Shown: piece by piece, positions 34,949 through 43,809 of the stretch
Numbering within the stretch: position 1 is the stretch's first letter
Layout: each line of letters begins with the position of its first letter
NCBI RefSeq assembly: GCF_001866665.1
Contig: NZ_MLYO01000029.1
Location: 1 to 64,000 of the forward strand
DNA: 64,000 nucleotides
Source: Streptomyces monashensis
GTDB taxonomy: Bacteria; Actinomycetota; Actinomycetes; Streptomycetales; Streptomycetaceae
Direction: 5' to 3'
Translations under genes and position numbers: made by a program
The notes under the pieces: generated by a model
Told to the model about the DNA's origin: nothing
What the model saw: the letters and a program-made list of their open reading frames with translations, nothing else
The model's database searches: none

Positions 34949-35333
34949 GCTCTTGACTCCCCGTGTGCTGAAGGAACTCGGCGCTGTCGCCGCGCCGCCG
35001 ACGTCGAACTCATGAGGAGTTCACGCCGGTCTCACGACGTTCTTGGAACGGCGACCTACACTATGCGGTCGCTGTGGGGGAGTTCCGACGGAACGGCAAC
35101 GGTTCGGCTACAAGCCGTCTGACCTCGCCGATCCGTCAGAGGCGCATCGATGTGACATCCGCTCACCCCGCGCGCCTTGCGCACCGCCCGTCGTTCCGCG
35201 CTCACTTGGCAATGTTCTTCCCGTAACCCGTAACCCGCCGACCGGTCCGGGGTTGTAGCGGTGGGGGGCCAGCTGCCCGTACGCGGTCCCCGCGGATCAA
35301 CTCGCCTCTGAACAGCGGGGAGGACAGCCAGTC
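34949..35333. other. divergent intergenic region, no gene seen
   Basis: 385 bp between the divergent protease gene and siderophore locus. I looked for the iron-box palindrome TTAGGTTAGGCTAACC used by DmdR1/IdeR regulators and did not see it. GGGGAGGA near 35317 serves the aminotransferase start. Confidence 0.5.
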
Positions 35334-36965
35334 GTGGCCGTTACGGAGTCGATGGCTTCAGGTGCGCTCGAGGACGCGCGTGGTGTGCACGAGGGCATCC
35401 TCAGGCGCCAGTCGGCACGCGAGTCCTCGGCGCGCACCTATGCCCGGGCGCTGCCCATCGTGCCCGTCCGGGCGCGCGGGCTCACCATCGAGGGCGCCGA
35501 CGGCCGCCGCTACCTGGACTGCCTCTCCGGCGCCGGCACCCTCGCCCTCGGCCACAACCACCCGGTCGTGCTGGAGGCGATCCGCAAGGTCCTCGACTCC
35601 GGTGCCCCCCTGTCCGTCCTCGACCTCGCGACCCCCGTCAAGGACGCCTTCATCACCGAACTGTTCCGCACCCTCCCGCCCGGCCTCGCCGACCGGGCCC
35701 GCGTGCAGTTCTGCGGACCGGCCGGCACCGACGCCGTCGAGGCCGCGCTGAAACTGGTCCGGGCCGCCACCGGCCGTACGGGCGTCCTCGCCTTCGCCGG
35801 CGCCTATCACGGCATGACCGCCGGCGCCCTGGCTGCCTCCGGCGCCGCCCGGGACGTCCAGGTCGCCCGTCTGCCCTACCCGCAGGACTACCGCTGCCCC
35901 TTCGGCATCGGCGGCCCGCCCGGCGCCGAACTCGCCGCCCGCTGGACCGAGTCCCTCCTCGACGACCCCAAGTCCGGCGTACCGCTGCCCGCCGGCATGA
36001 TCCTCGAACCCGTCCAGGGCGAGGGCGGGGTGATCCCCGGGCCGGACGCCTGGTTGCGCCGCATGCGGCAGATCACGGCGGACCGCTCCGTCCCGCTGAT
36101 CGCGGACGAGATCCAGACCGGCGTCGGCCGCACGGGCGCCTTCTGGGCCGTCGGCCACAGCGGCATCACCCCCGACGTCATGGTCCTGTCCAAGGCCATC
36201 GGCGGCAGCCTCCCGCTGGCCGTGATCGTCTACCGCGACGACCTCGACGTCTGGGAGCCCGGCGCCCACGCGGGCACCTTCCGCGGCAACCAGCTCGCCA
36301 TGGCCGCGGGCACCGCCACCCTCGCCCACGTCCGCGAGAACGGCCTCGCCGCGCGAGCCGCCGACCTCGGCTCCCGCATGCTCGGCCAACTCGAGGAACT
36401 CTCCCGGCGGTTCGCCTGTGTCGGGGAGGTGCGCGGACGCGGACTGATGATCGGGGTCGAGCTGGTCCACCCGGACGGCGCCGCCCCCACGCACACCGGC
36501 CCTGCCCTCGCGCCCGGCGCCCACGCCCCCACACCCGGCGGCGACGCCCTGACGCCCGGCGGCGGCGCCCCCGCACCGGACGGTCGCGCTCCTGCGCCGA
36601 GCGGCCACGGATCCGTCGTCTCCGACGACGGCGCCCCCGTGCCCGGTGGTCCCGAGCCCGAGCGCAGCTGCCCGGCACCCGTCGGGCTGGGACCGGCCCG
36701 CACTCCGTGTCCCGCGGCTCCCGAACTCGCCGCAGCTGTGCAACGCGAGTGCCTCCAGCGCGGGCTGATCGTCGAACTCGGCGGCCGGCACTCGGCGGTG
36801 GTCCGGCTGCTGCCTCCGCTGACGATCAGCGACGAGCAGGCGGCGGCCGTGCTGGATCGCCTGGCCGACGCGGTCGCCGCAGTGGCCCGCCAACACGAGG
36901 AGCACGGCCTCCACAGACCCTCCCGGCACGGCCGGCCCCCAGGCCCTGCCCGGCGCGTCGGCTGA
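35334..36965 (+). CDS. PLP aminotransferase of a siderophore locus
   Basis: A 543-residue class III aminotransferase resembling diaminobutyrate-2-oxoglutarate transaminases. YLDCLSGAGTLALGHNHPVV, FAGAYHGMTAGALA, LIADEIQTGVGRTG and the PLP-lysine in VLSKAIGGSLPLAV are present. A low-complexity Pro/Gly/Ala stretch of about 80 residues (roughly 382-461, bases 36477-36717) is inserted before the small C-terminal domain (LQRGLIVELGGR). It probably supplies the diamine or amino donor for the adjacent IucA/IucC synthetase. GTG 35334 was chosen for its GGGGAGGA. Confidence 0.85.
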   Translation: MAVTESMASGALEDARGVHEGILRRQSARESSARTYARALPIVPVRARGLTIEGADGRRYLDCLSGAGTLALGHNHPVVLEAIRKVLDSGAPLSVLDLATPVKDAFITELFRTLPPGLADRARVQFCGPAGTDAVEAALKLVRAATGRTGVLAFAGAYHGMTAGALAASGAARDVQVARLPYPQDYRCPFGIGGPPGAELAARWTESLLDDPKSGVPLPAGMILEPVQGEGGVIPGPDAWLRRMRQITADRSVPLIADEIQTGVGRTGAFWAVGHSGITPDVMVLSKAIGGSLPLAVIVYRDDLDVWEPGAHAGTFRGNQLAMAAGTATLAHVRENGLAARAADLGSRMLGQLEELSRRFACVGEVRGRGLMIGVELVHPDGAAPTHTGPALAPGAHAPTPGGDALTPGGGAPAPDGRAPAPSGHGSVVSDDGAPVPGGPEPERSCPAPVGLGPARTPCPAAPELAAAVQRECLQRGLIVELGGRHSAVVRLLPPLTISDEQAAAVLDRLADAVAAVARQHEEHGLHRPSRHGRPPGPARRVG

Positions 36966-37123
36966 CCCCGCACCCGCACCGTCCGGCCGCTGCTCTCCCG
37001 GCGCCGCACGTCCACGGCGCCACGAGCCCCACGCGCCGCCGCGGCGACCGCGGGCCACCGGAGAACGGCGACCGAGCGCCAACACGAGCCCCGCACCCCG
37101 CCAGCCGGCCCCGAGGAGCCGTC

Positions 37124-39157
37124 ATGAACGCCACCCCCACTCCCGACGGCAGCTCCGGCTCCCCCGACGACCAGGGCGACTCCGGCGCCACGCCCTCGCC
37201 CGTCCCGCTCGCCGAGTCGGTCCCGCAGCAGAAGCGGCGTATCGCGGATCTCACCCGTGTGACAGAGCCCGGCGCCGACCTTCTGGAGGATCCCGACCCG
37301 CGCATCGCGGCCCAGTGCGCCGCCACGGAGAACCTCCTGCGCTGCTGGGTGCGCGAAACCGACCTCGCGGCGCCCACCGGCGGCACCCTTCGCCTTCCAC
37401 TCCCGGCCAGCGGCACCTCCCTTCTCGTACCCGTCCGCTACTGGTCCCCGACGGGCTGGCACCGTTTCGGCCCGCCCCGCTTCCTCCACGCACCCGAATC
37501 CGCCCCTCCTGTCGACGCAGTCACCCTGGCCGCGCTGCTCACCCGGGAGACACCCATCGCCCCGTCCGCGATGCCGAGCACCCCGCGCCCCAGGACCGGC
37601 GCCCCGCCCACCGGGCCCGGGACCTCGACCTCCAGGCCCGCCGTCCCGGCGCCCGGCGCCCCTGCTTCGGCCGCGGACCGCCGGGGCGACGACGGCGGCC
37701 TCGTGGCCCGAGTCGCCGACTCCCTCCGCTGCACAGCGACCTTCATCCGTGACCGCCGCGAGCACCGCGCCGAGGTCTCCGACCTCTTTCTCGATGCCGA
37801 GCAGGCCCTTCTCCTCGGCCACCCGCTGCACCCGACCCCGAAGAGCCGGGAAGGCCTGACCGAGGCCGAAGTCCGTCTGTACTCACCGGAGTTGCACGGC
37901 TCCTTCCCGCTGCACTGGCTGGCTGTCGCCCCCTCTCTCCTCGCCACCGACTCGGCCTGGACCGAGCGCGGCCGCCCCGTTCCCGCCGGCCGACTCACCC
38001 ACCGCCTCGCCGGACCCGAACTCCCCCTGCCCGACGGGTACACCGCCCTGCCGCTGCACCCGTGGCAGGCTCGCGAACTGCGCCACCGCGCGTCCGTCGC
38101 CGCCCTGCTCGACTCCGGACTCCTGCGCGACCTCGGCCCCTTCGGCGCGTCCTGGCACCCCACCTCCTCCGTGCGTACCGTCCACCGGCCCGGCGCCCCA
38201 GCGATGCTCAAGCTGTCGCTGGGCCTGCGCATCACCAACTCCCGCCGCGAGAACCTGCGCAAGGAACTCCACCGCGGAGTCGAGGTGCACCGACTGCTGC
38301 GCACCGGCCTGGCCCTGCAGTGGCAGGCGGCCCACCCCCGCTTCGACATCGTCCGAGACCCGGCCTGGCTGGGCGTCGACGATCCGGACGGACGTCCCGT
38401 GCCCGGACTCGACGTGGTGATCCGGCACAACCCGTTCGCCCCGGCCGACGACGTCGGCTGCGTCGCCGGACTCGTCTCGCCCCGCCCCGTCGCCGAGCCC
38501 GGCGCCACCGCCCCGGCGCCGGGCACCGCCGGGCCGATGCGGTCCCGGCTGGCCCAGCTCGTGGCACGGCTCGCCGCGGGCACCGGCCGCCCCGTCGGAA
38601 CCGTCGCCACGGAGTGGTTCCTCCGGTACCTGGAGCAGGTCGTACGGCCCGTGCTCTGGCTGGACGGCGAGGCCGGCATCGCCCTCGAGGCCCACCAGCA
38701 GAACACCGTGCTCCTGCTCGACGGCGACGGCTGGCCGGCCGGCGGCCGTTACCGCGACAACCAGGGCTACTACTTCCGCGAGTCCCGGCGGGCCGAACTG
38801 GAAGCCCGGCTGCCCGGAATCGGGGGGCGCAGCGACACCTTCGTCTCCGACGAGGTCATCGACGAACGCTTCGTGTACTACCTCGCCGTCAACAACGTGC
38901 TAGGTCTGATCGGGGCGTTCGGCTCCCAGCGCCTCGCCGACGAGCGCCTGCTCCTCGCCGCCTTCCGCCGTTTCCTCACCGACCTCGCCTCCGGTCCCGC
39001 CGCCCTGCGCACCTGTCTGCCCCGCCGCCTGCTCGACTCACCCGTCCTGCGCTGCAAGGCCAACCTGCTGACCCGGCTGCACGGCCTGGACGAACTCGTC
39101 GGCCCGGTCGACACCCAGTCCGTCTACGTCACCTTGACCAACCCCCTTCGTTCCTGA
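37124..39157 (+). CDS. IucA/IucC-family NIS siderophore synthetase
   Basis: A 677-residue NRPS-independent siderophore synthetase that joins a carboxylate to an amine or hydroxylamine using ATP. The ATP-binding region includes LGHPLHPTPKSREGLTEAEVRLYSPEL, and KLSLGLRITNSRRENLRKELHRG and ALEAHQQNTVLLLDGDG follow. The C-terminal FhuF-like part has the RYRDNQGYYFRES stretch. The first ~60 residues are disordered. ATG 37124 has GAGGAG close upstream. The 158-bp gap to the aminotransferase shows no gene. No transporter or reductase gene is in this locus. The product is not known. Confidence 0.9.
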   Translation: MNATPTPDGSSGSPDDQGDSGATPSPVPLAESVPQQKRRIADLTRVTEPGADLLEDPDPRIAAQCAATENLLRCWVRETDLAAPTGGTLRLPLPASGTSLLVPVRYWSPTGWHRFGPPRFLHAPESAPPVDAVTLAALLTRETPIAPSAMPSTPRPRTGAPPTGPGTSTSRPAVPAPGAPASAADRRGDDGGLVARVADSLRCTATFIRDRREHRAEVSDLFLDAEQALLLGHPLHPTPKSREGLTEAEVRLYSPELHGSFPLHWLAVAPSLLATDSAWTERGRPVPAGRLTHRLAGPELPLPDGYTALPLHPWQARELRHRASVAALLDSGLLRDLGPFGASWHPTSSVRTVHRPGAPAMLKLSLGLRITNSRRENLRKELHRGVEVHRLLRTGLALQWQAAHPRFDIVRDPAWLGVDDPDGRPVPGLDVVIRHNPFAPADDVGCVAGLVSPRPVAEPGATAPAPGTAGPMRSRLAQLVARLAAGTGRPVGTVATEWFLRYLEQVVRPVLWLDGEAGIALEAHQQNTVLLLDGDGWPAGGRYRDNQGYYFRESRRAELEARLPGIGGRSDTFVSDEVIDERFVYYLAVNNVLGLIGAFGSQRLADERLLLAAFRRFLTDLASGPAALRTCLPRRLLDSPVLRCKANLLTRLHGLDELVGPVDTQSVYVTLTNPLRS

Positions 39158-39240
39158 GCAGGACCGCCCCGAGTGCACCGCCCCGCCTGACCGCACTTCC
39201 GAGGAACATGACCCACCTCGTCTCCTGAGAGGAGCGCACC

Positions 39241-40029
39241 GTGCCTCCCACCGACGCGAACGCCGGCAGCAGCCCCGCCCCGGTCCATCGGGGAGCCCCT
39301 GTCCACCGGGGCCCCGACGGCCCCCGAGCGAACGGCGCGGGCAACCGCGACGCACCCTTCGCCGGGTTCACCGTCCAGGCCGACGACGAGGACGGCGAGG
39401 ACACGCTGGACCTCCACCTGCCCGCCGACTTCCTCGCCCGTTTTGTCGGAGGGACGGCCTGCCTCCTCGACCGACTCCCCACGTGGGGGCCGGTCGTCAC
39501 CGCCGTCGGCTCCTTCCGGCTCGTGCCCGTCCGGGTCGAGGACGACCTTCCGCTCGTGCACCGCTGGATGAACGACCCCGACATCGCCCGGTTCTGGGAG
39601 CTGGCCGGGCCCCGGAGCCGTGTCGAGGAACACCTGCGCGCCCAGCTCGACGGCGACGGACGGAGCGTGCCCTGTCTCGGCGTGCTGGACGGCACGCCGA
39701 TGAGCTACTGGGAGCTCTACCGGGCGGACCTGGATCCACTGGCCCGCCACTACCCGGCCCGCCCGCACGACACCGGCATCCATCTCCTCGTGGGTGAGGC
39801 CGCGGATCGGGGGAGGGGGCTGGGCTCCACGCTGCTGCGCGCCGTGGCGGACCTCGTCCTCGACCGGCGCCCGGCGTGCGCCCGTGTCGTAGCAGAACCC
39901 GATCTTCACAACGCCCCCTCCGTCGCAGCGTTCCTGAGCGCCGGATTCCGGTTCGCGGCCGAGGTCGACCTGCCCGGCAAGCGGGCCGCCCTCATGATCC
40001 GGGACCGGGTCCTGCGCGATGTTCTGTAG
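39241..40029 (+). CDS. GNAT acyltransferase, siderophore type
   Basis: A 262-residue protein whose C-terminal ~170 residues are the IucB/RhbD-type acyltransferase: LVPVRVEDDLPLVHRWMNDPDIARFWELAG, GTPMSYWELYRADLD, and the acetyl-CoA loop EAADRGRGLGSTLLRAV. Family members acylate a hydroxylamine on the siderophore building block. The first ~90 residues are a Gly/Asp-rich extension. GTG 39241 follows GAGAGGAG. It completes the three-gene locus. Confidence 0.87.
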   Translation: MPPTDANAGSSPAPVHRGAPVHRGPDGPRANGAGNRDAPFAGFTVQADDEDGEDTLDLHLPADFLARFVGGTACLLDRLPTWGPVVTAVGSFRLVPVRVEDDLPLVHRWMNDPDIARFWELAGPRSRVEEHLRAQLDGDGRSVPCLGVLDGTPMSYWELYRADLDPLARHYPARPHDTGIHLLVGEAADRGRGLGSTLLRAVADLVLDRRPACARVVAEPDLHNAPSVAAFLSAGFRFAAEVDLPGKRAALMIRDRVLRDVL

Positions 40030-40248
40030 CACTGAGTGATTGCGCGGTCACAGATGGAACGTCTGTCCGGGCGGCGGGGTTCCCGCTGGACCGGAGAATT
40101 CTCGAGAAAGCCGTGAAGCCCGGAATCTCGTCGGGCCGAGGAGCCCGTCAGGCCGGGGAGTCCCGGGACCCTTGTCCGATCGCCGCACCCCACCGCACCC
40201 AGGAGCCCGTCCGTGCCCCCGTCCCCCTATCCCGCTGTGATCGCCCGT

Positions 40249-40271
40249 TTGTCAGCGCCGGGCCGTAGGGT
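40249..40271 (+). promoter_or_regulatory. PafBC-type damage promoter of the dinG-type gene
   Basis: TTGTCAGCG at 40249-40257, eight bases, then TAGGGT at 40266-40271: one departure from TTGTCRGTG-N8-TANNNT. The ATG at 40281 lies nine bases further with no Shine-Dalgarno, consistent with a very short or absent leader. The 250-bp gap from 40030 holds no gene. Confidence 0.7.
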
Positions 40272-40280
40272 GGTCGGGCT

Positions 40281-42281
40281 ATGACGAAGCCCTCCCTCCC
40301 CGAACTCCTGCATGCCGCTGTCACCGCCGTCGGCGGCACGGAGCGCCCCGGCCAGGTGACCATGGCCGAATCGGTCGCCGAGGCGATCGACGACGGATCC
40401 CACCTGCTGGTCCAGGCCGGCACCGGCACCGGAAAGTCGCTGGGCTATCTCGTGCCCGCGCTCGCGCACGGGGACCGGGTGGTCGTCGCGACGGCCACGC
40501 TGGCGCTTCAGCGGCAGCTCGTGGAGCGCGACCTGCCGCGCACGGTCGACGCCCTGCACCTGCTGCTGCGCCGCCGGCCGGAGTTCGCGATGCTGAAGGG
40601 CCGGTCGAACTACCTGTGCCTGCACCGGCTGCACGAGGGCATGCCGCAGGACGAGGAGGACGGTCTCTTCGACCAGTTCGAGGCCGCCGCGCCCACCAGC
40701 AAGCTGGGCCAGGACCTGCTGCGGCTGCGCGACTGGGCGGACGAGACCGAGAGCGGCGACCGGGACGATCTCGCCCCGGGCGTCTCGGACCGCGCCTGGG
40801 CGCAGGTGTCGGTGTCGTCCCGGGAGTGCCTGGGCGCGACGAAGTGCGCCTACGGCGCCGAGTGCTTCGCGGAGATGGCCCGCGAGCGCGCCAAGCTCGC
40901 CGAGGTCGTGGTCACGAACCACGCCCTGCTCGCCATCGATGCCATCGAGGGTGCCCCGGTGCTGCCGCAGCACGAGGTGCTGATCGTGGACGAGGCCCAT
41001 GAACTCGTCTCCCGGGTCACCGGCGTCGCCACCGGCGAGCTCACCGCAGGCCAGGTCAACCGTGCGGTGCGCCGCGCCGCCAAGCTCGTCAACGAGAAGG
41101 CCGCAGACCAGCTCCAGACCGCCGCCGAGGGCTTCGAGCGGCTGATGGAGCTGGCCCTGCCGGGCCGCCTGGAGGAGATCCCGGAGGATCTGGGCTACGC
41201 CCTGATGGCGCTGCGGGACGCCGCCCGCACGGTCATCTCCGCGATCGGCGCGACGCGCGACAAGTCGGTCCAGGACGAGGACGCGGTCCGCAAGCAGGCG
41301 CTGGCCTCGGTGGAGACGGTGCACGACGTGGCGGAGCGCGTGCTGAACGGCTCGGAGTGGGACGTCGTCTGGTACGAGCGGCACGACCGCTTCGGCGCAT
41401 CTCTGCGGATCGCGCCCATGTCCGTCTCGGGCCTGCTCCGGGAGAAGCTCTTCGCAGACCGCTCCGTCGTCCTCACCTCGGCGACCCTCAAGCTGGGCGG
41501 AGACTTCAACGGTGTCGGTGCCTCCCTGGGCCTCGGCCCCGAGGGCACGGAGGGCGAGGACCTGCCGAAGTGGAAGGGCGTCGACGTCGGTTCCCCGTTC
41601 GACTACCCCAGGCAGGGCATCCTCTACGTCGCCAAGCATCTGTCGCGCCCGGCGCGCGACGGCGAGCGCTCCGACATGCTCGACGAGCTGACCGAACTCA
41701 TCCAGGCGGCCGGCGGCCGCACCCTCGGCCTGTTCTCGTCCATGCGGGCCGCCCAGCTCGCCGCCGAGGAACTGCGCTCGCGGATTCCGGAGTTCCCGAT
41801 CCTGCTCCAGGGTGAGGAGACCCTCGGCGAGCTGATCAAGAACTTCGCGGCCGACCCGAAGACGTGCCTCTTCGGCACGCTGTCGCTCTGGCAGGGCGTC
41901 GATGTCCCGGGCCCCAGCTGTCAGCTGGTCGTCATGGACAAGATTCCGTTCCCGCGCCCTGACGACCCGCTGATGAGCGCCCGGCAGAAGGCGGTCGAGG
42001 ACGCCGGCGGCAACGGATTCATGGCGGTGGCCGCCACTCACGCGGCCCTGCTCATGGCCCAGGGAGCGGGCCGGCTCGTCCGCGCCTCGGGGGACCGGGG
42101 CGTGGTGGCGGTGCTGGACCAGCGACTGGCCACCGCGCGTTACGGCGGCTATATCAAGGCGTCGCTGCCGAACTTCTGGTACACCACGGATCGGAACCAG
42201 GCGCGCAAGTCCCTCGCGGCCATCGACGCGGCGGCGAACCGGACGGAGGTGGCGCAGGCGGAGTCCGCCGAGGCGTCGTAG
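40281..42281 (+). CDS. dinG: DinG/XPD-type ATP-dependent DNA helicase
   Basis: A 666-residue SF2 5'-3' helicase. Walker A is QAGTGTGKSLGY, the Walker B box is VLIVDEAHEL, and the C-terminal helicase motif includes GRLVRASGDRGVVAVLDQRL. Four cysteines (NYLC, REC, TKC, AEC) flank residues 110-195 and form the 4Fe-4S cluster of this family. It acts in damage repair and in removing R-loops or G-quadruplexes. It lies beside lexA and has a PafBC-type promoter. The symbol is by family, as actinobacterial paralogues vary. Confidence 0.9.
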   Translation: MTKPSLPELLHAAVTAVGGTERPGQVTMAESVAEAIDDGSHLLVQAGTGTGKSLGYLVPALAHGDRVVVATATLALQRQLVERDLPRTVDALHLLLRRRPEFAMLKGRSNYLCLHRLHEGMPQDEEDGLFDQFEAAAPTSKLGQDLLRLRDWADETESGDRDDLAPGVSDRAWAQVSVSSRECLGATKCAYGAECFAEMARERAKLAEVVVTNHALLAIDAIEGAPVLPQHEVLIVDEAHELVSRVTGVATGELTAGQVNRAVRRAAKLVNEKAADQLQTAAEGFERLMELALPGRLEEIPEDLGYALMALRDAARTVISAIGATRDKSVQDEDAVRKQALASVETVHDVAERVLNGSEWDVVWYERHDRFGASLRIAPMSVSGLLREKLFADRSVVLTSATLKLGGDFNGVGASLGLGPEGTEGEDLPKWKGVDVGSPFDYPRQGILYVAKHLSRPARDGERSDMLDELTELIQAAGGRTLGLFSSMRAAQLAAEELRSRIPEFPILLQGEETLGELIKNFAADPKTCLFGTLSLWQGVDVPGPSCQLVVMDKIPFPRPDDPLMSARQKAVEDAGGNGFMAVAATHAALLMAQGAGRLVRASGDRGVVAVLDQRLATARYGGYIKASLPNFWYTTDRNQARKSLAAIDAAANRTEVAQAESAEAS

Positions 42282-42303
42282 GAGCCGTAAGAGGCGAGTG
42301 GAT

Positions 42304-42345
42304 CGCGGGGGTGGCCTGACCGGCGCCGGTCAGGCCACCCCCGCG
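42304..42345 (+). terminator. terminator after the dinG-type gene
   Basis: A perfect 42-bp palindrome (21-bp arms) starting CGCGGGGGTGGCCTGACCGG. With no unpaired centre, the hairpin loop forms from the central bases. Confidence 0.9.
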
Positions 42346-42389
42346 AAGCCGTGGCGCCGGTGTCACCGCGGAGTCACGCGGACACAGCA

Positions 42390-42423
42390 GGGCCCCGGAA
42401 CCGGCGCAGGGGTTCCGGGGCCC
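42390..42423 (-). terminator. terminator after lexA
   Basis: A 13-bp perfect stem (GGGCCCCGGAACC with GGTTCCGGGGCCC) and an 8-base loop, 44 bp past the lexA stop in its direction of transcription. Confidence 0.8.
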
Positions 42424-42466
42424 GGTCAGGGAGCGAACCGGCCGAGCGGCCTGTCCGCCGCAGACG

Positions 42467-43243
42467 TCAAACGCGTCGCAGCACCGCGACGACCTTGCCC
42501 AGGATGGTCGCGTCGTCGCCGGGGATCGGCTCGTAGGCCGCGTTGTGCGGGAGGAGCCAGACGTGGCCGTCCTCGCGCTTGAAGCGCTTGACAGTGGCCT
42601 CGCCGTCGAGCATGGCCGCTACGATGTCGCCGTTCTCGGCGACGGGCTGGCGGCGCACCGTGACCCAGTCGCCGTCACAGATCGCGGCCTCGATCATGGA
42701 GTCGCCGACGACCTTGAGGACGAACAGCTCACCGTCACCGACGAGCTGGCGGGGGAGAGGGAAGACGTCCTCGACGGACTCCTCCGCGAGGATGGGGCCA
42801 CCGGCGGCGATACGGCCGACCAGCGGGACGTACGACGCGGCGGGCTTGCCGGCGGTGTCCGTGGGCTGCACGGTCACGGCCTGGTCGGAGCCGCGGACCT
42901 CGTACGCGCGCGGACGGTGGGGGTCGCGGCGCAGGAAGCCCTTGCGCTCGAGCGCCATCAGCTGATGGGCGACGGACGAGGTGCTGGAGAGGCCGACGGC
43001 CTGACCGATCTCGCGCATGGACGGCGGATAGCCGCGGCGCTGCACGGAATCCCGGATGACTTCGATCACGCGGCGTTGCCGGTCGGTGAGCCCGGAGCTG
43101 TCCGCCCGGATTCCTGGAGGTCGGCCCGGCAAGGAGCGCTTGTGCTCGGGATTCGTGGCTTCGTTCATGGCGTGTACTGGCTCGACTCGGCCCTGGGAGC
43201 GGTCCTGGGCGGTGATGATGGCGCTGTCTGCGGTGGTGGTCAC
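42467..43243 (-). CDS. lexA: SOS repressor LexA
   Basis: A 258-residue repressor. The winged helix is LTDRQRRVIEVIRDSVQRRGYPPSMREIGQAVGLSSTSSVAHQL. The cleavage site is the Ala-Gly in VGRIAAGGPILAEES, with the catalytic Ser in VGDSMIEAAICDGDW and Lys in EATVKRFK. RecA filaments trigger self-cleavage and induce the SOS genes. GTG 43243 has GAGAGGGG five bases upstream and gives the family start TTTADSAIITAQDRSQ; ATG 43168 (MNEATNPEHKR) is an alternative. It is regulated by its own box. Confidence 0.96.
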   Translation of the reverse strand: MTTTADSAIITAQDRSQGRVEPVHAMNEATNPEHKRSLPGRPPGIRADSSGLTDRQRRVIEVIRDSVQRRGYPPSMREIGQAVGLSSTSSVAHQLMALERKGFLRRDPHRPRAYEVRGSDQAVTVQPTDTAGKPAASYVPLVGRIAAGGPILAEESVEDVFPLPRQLVGDGELFVLKVVGDSMIEAAICDGDWVTVRRQPVAENGDIVAAMLDGEATVKRFKREDGHVWLLPHNAAYEPIPGDDATILGKVVAVLRRV

Positions 43244-43303
43244 GGCGGCCCCTCTCGATGGTCTCCCTGCTGGACAACGGTAGTTGCTTTCGAAAGGTTG
43301 CGC

Positions 43304-43317
43304 CAAACACACGTTCG
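43304..43317 (-). promoter_or_regulatory. LexA box upstream of lexA
   Basis: On the minus strand this reads CGAACGTGTGTTTG, a match to the Gram-positive SOS consensus CGAACRNRYGTTYG. It lies 61 bp before the lexA start, so autorepression is expected. Confidence 0.85.
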
Positions 43318-43656
43318 AGTGAAAAAGTGCGATTCGCCTGACGTGATCATGTGTCTGGGTGTATTGCTGACGCGCCACCTGTCGGGCAAAAGCGCCCATT
43401 GTTGTACTCTTCACCGCCGGGGCCGCCGACCTGGTGGATCGTGTCCTCAGTCTGCCATCCGGAACCCGGCCGCCCGGGTTCCGGGCTCCTTCTGCTCCGG
43501 AGTCCCACGCGTCCTCCGTGCGGCGCCCACGGTATCTCCGTAAGTGCCACGACGGGCGCGGTTGCGCGTGCGCGTGTCCCCGGGCGTGCCGCCGATGCTG
43601 GTGTGACCGGCCGTTCCGTCGCGACACGCGTACCTGCCTCGATGAATGAGCCGATC

Positions 43657-43672
43657 CCCACATCTAGTGGTT
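43657..43672 (+). promoter_or_regulatory. NrdR box 1
   Basis: CCCACATCTAGTGGTT is a 16-bp near-palindrome of the NrdR-box type. A second copy starts 31 bases downstream, three helical turns. NrdR binds such paired boxes to repress ribonucleotide reductase genes. Confidence 0.7.
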
Positions 43673-43687
43673 GGATGGCTACAGCAG

Positions 43688-43703
43688 CCCACAAGTTGTG
43701 GTC
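43688..43703 (+). promoter_or_regulatory. NrdR box 2
   Basis: CCCACAAGTTGTGGTC, the partner of the box at 43657-43672. A -10-like TATGCT at 43734-43739 lies just downstream. Confidence 0.7.
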
Positions 43704-43809
43704 CCCCGGGTCCGAGATGGTTCTGCGATCGCCTATGCTTAGGGCTGCTTCGCGGGGCCCATGGGGTTCCGCGAGGCTGTTGAGTCTGCTGTGAGGAGGG
43801 TTGGAGATC

